Shown: positions 5,750 to 8,611 of the stretch, piece after piece
How the letters are laid out: every line of letters begins with the position of its first letter
Numbering within the stretch: position 1 is the first letter of the stretch
Assembly: GCA_002067555.1 (NCBI GenBank)
Contig: MVQQ01000155.1
Span: 1 to 8,611, forward strand
Direction of reading: 5' to 3'
DNA length: 8,611 nt
DNA from: Syntrophorhabdus sp. PtaB.Bin184
Lineage (GTDB): Bacteria; Desulfobacterota; Syntrophorhabdia; Syntrophorhabdales; Syntrophorhabdaceae
Position numbers and translations under genes: made by a program
Notes under the pieces: model-generated
Told to the model about the DNA's origin: nothing
Database searches by the model: none
The model's input: the letters and a program-made list of their open reading frames with translations, nothing else

Positions 5750-7004
5750 GATCGTAAGCCTGGGATGCCCCAGGAACCTTGTCGAATCGGAATACATGGT
5801 GGGCAGGCTGTGCTCGGCGGGGCACACGGTCTCCGATGACGGCGACACGATCATCGTCAACACCTGTGCCTTCATCGCCGAGGCGGCACGCGAGTCCATC
5901 GAGACCGTCCTCGAGGCTGCCCGGGAGCCGGGCAGGAGGGTCGTCGTCACGGGATGTCTCGTCGAACGTTATCGTGAGCAGCTTGCCGGGCTCCTCCCCG
6001 AGGTGAATGCCTTCGTGGGCAGGTCCCGGTACGGCGAGATAGAACGCATCATCGGCGAGAACGGGGTGTACCTGGGGCAGGGTGGCTTTTCGGAGACCTT
6101 TCCCCGGCAGGTGCTGACGAAGCCGCCGACGGCGTACCTCAAGATACAGGAAGGCTGCGACAACCGCTGCCGGTACTGCACCATACCGGCCATACGCGGA
6201 GGCTTGACGTCGAGGGCCGAAAAGGACGTGATCGGGGAGTTCCGCTGGCTCCTCGACCAGGGTTTTCGCGAGATCAACGTCATCGGCCAGGACGTCACGT
6301 CCTACGGGAAGGATGTCGGCGGGGGCCGGGGCCTCGCCGGACTTCTCGCCTCCCTCCTCAAGGAAAGGGGGGATTGGCACGTGCGGCTCCTCTACATGCA
6401 TCCGAAAGGGATCACGGAGGAACTCATCGACCTCATGGGAAGCGATGCGCGGGTGATACCCTACCTCGATGTTCCCATCCAGCATTCCGAGGACCGCATT
6501 CTTTCCCTCATGGGCAGGGGACATACGAAGGCCTACCTCGAAGGGACGCTTGCGATGATGAGGCGGCGCCTGCCCGGGGCGGTGCTCCGCACGTCCATCA
6601 TCGTCGGGTTCCCCACGGAGACGGAAGAGGAGTTCGAGGCCCTCCTCGCCTTCGTGAGCCGTCATCAGTTCGACATGCTCGGTGCCTTCATGTATTCCCG
6701 GGAGGAAGGAACGGCGGCGTACAAGCTGAAAGGGCAGATACGCAAAGGGGTGAAGCGCGACCGCTACCTCAGCCTCATGGAGATGCAGAAGGATATATCC
6801 CGCACACGTCTCGCGGACCTTCTGGGCAAGACGGTGAAGGTCGTCGTGGAGGACGTCGAAGCGAGCCCGAAGGTGGGCCGGATGCTCACCCAGGCTCCCG
6901 ACATCGACGGGGTCGCCTTCGTGAACGGCCCCTGTGCCGAAGGAGACATACGCGAAGCAAAGGTCGTGAAAACACTTGATTATGACGTCGTTGTGGAAGT
7001 ATAG
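5739..7004 (+). CDS. rimO: Ribosomal protein S12 methylthiotransferase RimO
   Basis: RimO is a radical-SAM enzyme that adds a methylthio group to the beta-carbon of a conserved aspartate in ribosomal protein S12. At 421 residues it is of normal length. The N-terminal methylthiotransferase domain has the three Cys for the auxiliary 4Fe-4S cluster at 10 (SLGCPRNLVESE), 43 (NTCAF) and 73 (TGCLVERY). The radical-SAM motif CDNRCRYC gives Cys140, 144 and 147, followed by IPAIRGG. PYLDVPIQHS (241-250) and the late IIVGFPTETEEEF block are typical of RimO rather than the tRNA enzyme MiaB, as is SLGCP. A TRAM-type C-terminal region occupies about 357-421. The ATG at 5739 lies inside the end of the upstream gene; AAAGG is 10 bases before it. 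lysS follows after 29 bases in the same direction. All catalytic residues are present. Confidence 0.97.
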   Translation: MKFRIVSLGCPRNLVESEYMVGRLCSAGHTVSDDGDTIIVNTCAFIAEAARESIETVLEAAREPGRRVVVTGCLVERYREQLAGLLPEVNAFVGRSRYGEIERIIGENGVYLGQGGFSETFPRQVLTKPPTAYLKIQEGCDNRCRYCTIPAIRGGLTSRAEKDVIGEFRWLLDQGFREINVIGQDVTSYGKDVGGGRGLAGLLASLLKERGDWHVRLLYMHPKGITEELIDLMGSDARVIPYLDVPIQHSEDRILSLMGRGHTKAYLEGTLAMMRRRLPGAVLRTSIIVGFPTETEEEFEALLAFVSRHQFDMLGAFMYSREEGTAAYKLKGQIRKGVKRDRYLSLMEMQKDISRTRLADLLGKTVKVVVEDVEASPKVGRMLTQAPDIDGVAFVNGPCAEGDIREAKVVKTLDYDVVVEV

Positions 7005-7024
7005 AAATATATCGCCAATTGACC

Positions 7025-7029
7025 GAGGA
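7025..7029 (+). promoter_or_regulatory. Shine-Dalgarno that fixes the lysS start
   Basis: GAGGA lies four bases before the ATG at 7034. An in-frame TTG at 7019 upstream would place this site inside the coding region and has no ribosome site of its own, so the ATG is the start. Confidence 0.8.
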
Positions 7030-7033
7030 TACA

Positions 7034-8497
7034 ATGGAACCGACAAATGAGCTCTATGCCGTGCGCAAGGAGAAGGAAAAAAGCCTCAAGGAGCAGGGTA
7101 TCGACACCTATCCCCAGGACAGGGGTCCCTACACGACGACGAAGGACGTGGAGGAAAGATTCGGGTCGCTAAGCGCCGAGGACCTGGAAAAGAGCGAAGA
7201 GCGCGTTGCCATCGCGGGGCGCATCATGGCCTTCCGCGATTTCGGCAAGAGCGCCTTCATCCACGTGCAGGACAGGAAGGGGAAGATGCAGGCGTACGTC
7301 CGCAAGGACGTCCTGAAAAGCCCCGCCTACGATATATTCAAGAAGTTCGACATCTGCGACATCATCGGTCTTGAAGGAAAGGTCTTCAAGACGAGGACCG
7401 GGGAGCTGACGGTGCTTGCCGACAGCATGAAGCTCCTCACCAAGTCCCTGCGCCCTTTGCCCGAGAAGTGGCACGGGCTCAAGGACGTCGAGGAGCGTTA
7501 CCGCAAGCGCTACCTCGACCTCATCGTCAACGAAAAGGTGCGGGATGTTTTCACGACGCGGGCACGGATCATCGACTACATCAGGCGCTATTTCATCGAG
7601 CGCGACTTCATCGAGGTGGAAACGCCCATGATGCAGGTCATCCCCGGCGGCGCCACGGCCAAGCCCTTTGTCACACACCACAACGCCATGGGCATGGACC
7701 TCTTCCTCCGGATAGCCCCGGAGCTCTATCTCAAGCGCCTTGTCGTGGGAGGTTTCGAGCGCGTCTTCGAGATCAACAGGAACTTCCGCAACGAGGGCAT
7801 CTCCGTGCGCCACAACCCGGAGTTCACCATGCTCGAATACTACCAGGCCTACGCCACCTACGAGGACCTCATGGCCCTCACCGAGGACATGGTGTCGTCG
7901 CTCGTGAAGGAGCTCTTCGGCACCTATACCATTATATACAACGAGCAGCAGATAGACTTCACCCCGCCTTGGCGGAAGATCACCATGGCCGAGGCCATGG
8001 CGGAATACGGCAATTTCGACCTCTCCGCCCTCGACGACCCGGCGCGGCTCGCCGCTTACGCGAAAGAGCTCGAGATCGAAGGCGCCGAGAAGGAGTCGAA
8101 AGGCAAGCTCATCACGGAGATCTTCGAGGAGCTCTGCGAAAAAAAGCTCATCCAGCCGACATTCATCACCCAGTACCCCATAGAGGTCTCCCCCCTTGCG
8201 AAGCGAAACGCACAGAACCCCGACATCACGGAGCGTTTCGAGCTTTACATATCGGGCATGGAGATAGCGAACGGGTTCAACGAGCTCAACGACCCCGAGG
8301 ACCAGCGCGAGCGCTTCGAGTTCCAGATAGCGCAGAAGGAAGAGGGCGCGACCCTCGATGACGACTACATCACGGCCCTCGAATACGGTCTTCCCCCGAC
8401 CGCCGGCCAGGGGATCGGCATAGACAGACTGACGATGTTGCTCACGGACAGCGCGTCGATACGGGAAGTTATCCTTTTTCCACTCTTGCGACCGTAA
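7034..8497 (+). CDS. lysS: Lysyl-tRNA synthetase, class II
   Basis: LysS charges tRNA-Lys with lysine using ATP in the cytoplasm. From the ATG at 7034 it has 487 residues, the usual length. An N-terminal OB-fold anticodon-binding domain at about 55-135 includes VAIAGRIMAFRDFGKSAFIHVQD. The class II catalytic domain follows. Motif 1 lies at about 183-211 (RYFIERDFIEVETPMMQ, then GGATAKPF). Motif 2 lies at about 240-269 (GFERVFEINRNFRNEG, then HNPEFTMLEYY). Motif 3 lies at 457-487 (AGQGIGIDRLTMLLTDS, then the family-typical ending VILFPLLRP). LYLKRLVVGG and GMEIANGFNELNDP, which line the lysine and ATP pocket, are intact. The gene is third in the operon after rimO. No separate promoter is evident in the 29-base gap. 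There are no signs of truncation or duplication. Confidence 0.98.
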   Translation: MEPTNELYAVRKEKEKSLKEQGIDTYPQDRGPYTTTKDVEERFGSLSAEDLEKSEERVAIAGRIMAFRDFGKSAFIHVQDRKGKMQAYVRKDVLKSPAYDIFKKFDICDIIGLEGKVFKTRTGELTVLADSMKLLTKSLRPLPEKWHGLKDVEERYRKRYLDLIVNEKVRDVFTTRARIIDYIRRYFIERDFIEVETPMMQVIPGGATAKPFVTHHNAMGMDLFLRIAPELYLKRLVVGGFERVFEINRNFRNEGISVRHNPEFTMLEYYQAYATYEDLMALTEDMVSSLVKELFGTYTIIYNEQQIDFTPPWRKITMAEAMAEYGNFDLSALDDPARLAAYAKELEIEGAEKESKGKLITEIFEELCEKKLIQPTFITQYPIEVSPLAKRNAQNPDITERFELYISGMEIANGFNELNDPEDQRERFEFQIAQKEEGATLDDDYITALEYGLPPTAGQGIGIDRLTMLLTDSASIREVILFPLLRP

Positions 8498-8506
8498 AAA
8501 GGGTGT

Positions 8507-8551
8507 ACGGGCATACGGGTCGGCGCTTGAGGCGCCTAACGGGCATACGGG
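8507..8551. repeat. 13-bp direct repeat flanking a hairpin, downstream of lysS
   Basis: ACGGGCATACGGG occurs at 8507-8519 and again at 8539-8551, a period of 32 bases. Each copy is itself two ACGGG joined by CAT. Between them GGCGC (8522-8526) pairs with GCGCC (8532-8536) around a TTGAG loop. The array begins 10 bases after the lysS stop. No T-run follows the hairpin. Confidence 0.7.
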
Positions 8552-8573
8552 GAAAAGAGGAAAAATACTTTTT

Positions 8574-8609
8574 GCGGGTTCGAAGGGTTGTTCGATGTAC
8601 CCGCCTTTT
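8574..8609 (+). terminator. Possible terminator after lysS
   Basis: GCGGGT (8574-8579) pairs with ACCCGC (8599-8604). Inside it TCGAA (8580-8584) pairs with TTCGA (8591-8595), around a GGGTTG loop, with a 3-base bulge (TGT) on the 3' side. CTTTTCC follows at 8605-8611, a short T-run. It looks like an intrinsic terminator for the operon about 75 bases after the lysS stop, but the T-run is only four long and the window ends here. Confidence 0.5.
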
Positions 8610-8611
8610 CC

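Noticed and set aside
7019..7033. TTG start that would lengthen lysS by five codons
   Set aside because: The GAGGA ribosome site lies within this stretch and serves the ATG at 7034.
5514..7046. 510-codon open frame antisense to rimO and the end of the TIGR02757 gene
   Set aside because: It is codon-aligned with rimO, whose motifs are all intact. The antisense product is rich in His, Pro, Arg and Glu with no recognisable domain.
8574..8604. GCGGGTTCGA resembling a tRNA T-arm near the right edge
   Set aside because: No acceptor, D or anticodon arms can be formed around it. The fold is better explained as a hairpin with a following T-run.

Overview
The window is GC-rich bacterial chromosome with tightly packed genes on both strands. 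A DcaP-like outer-membrane porin and Sec-type signal peptides indicate a Gram-negative organism. The mix of an RsbRD/PAS sensor, an MFS carrier, a porin and a TIGR02757-rimO-lysS cluster suggests a deltaproteobacterium (Desulfobacterota, perhaps Syntrophorhabdus-like). That assignment is an inference from gene style and no marker here proves it.

Left part (1-2409): an MFS transporter on the minus strand runs off the left edge. It is divergent, across about 70-100 bases, from a cytoplasmic sensor protein on the plus strand. The sensor joins an RsbRD-type N-terminal domain, a coiled coil, a PAS domain and a histidine-kinase-like dimerisation helix, and then stops with no ATPase domain. The divergent gap holds a direct repeat, GAATACCG, with a 30-bp period.

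Middle part (2416-4480): the sensor converges, with only 6 bases between stop codons, on a small exported cysteine-containing protein of unknown family. Upstream of that lies the porin, which has a strong ribosome site, an intrinsic terminator with a GCAA tetraloop, and a sigma-70-like promoter overlapped by a dyad of TATATAAC half-sites. The porin leader is about 125 bases long.

Small-gene region (4481-4966): a 56-residue zinc-ribbon-like protein starts at a GTG behind a good Shine-Dalgarno. An overlapping 43-codon frame of coding-like composition follows it, and then a long perfect hairpin. These short frames are easily missed in annotation.

Right part (4967-8611): a plus-strand operon of housekeeping type. 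A TIGR02757/DUF2400 protein overlaps rimO (ribosomal protein S12 methylthiotransferase) by 11 bases, and lysS (lysyl-tRNA synthetase) follows after 29 bases. Two of the three therefore act directly in translation, on the ribosome and on tRNA charging. Downstream of lysS is a 13-bp direct repeat flanking a hairpin, then a second hairpin with a short T-run at the window edge.

I found no mobile element, CRISPR array, tRNA or rRNA. I also see no clear new multi-gene system. The best leads are the overlapping small ORFs, the kinase-less sensor, the operator-like sequence at the porin promoter and the repeat structure after lysS.
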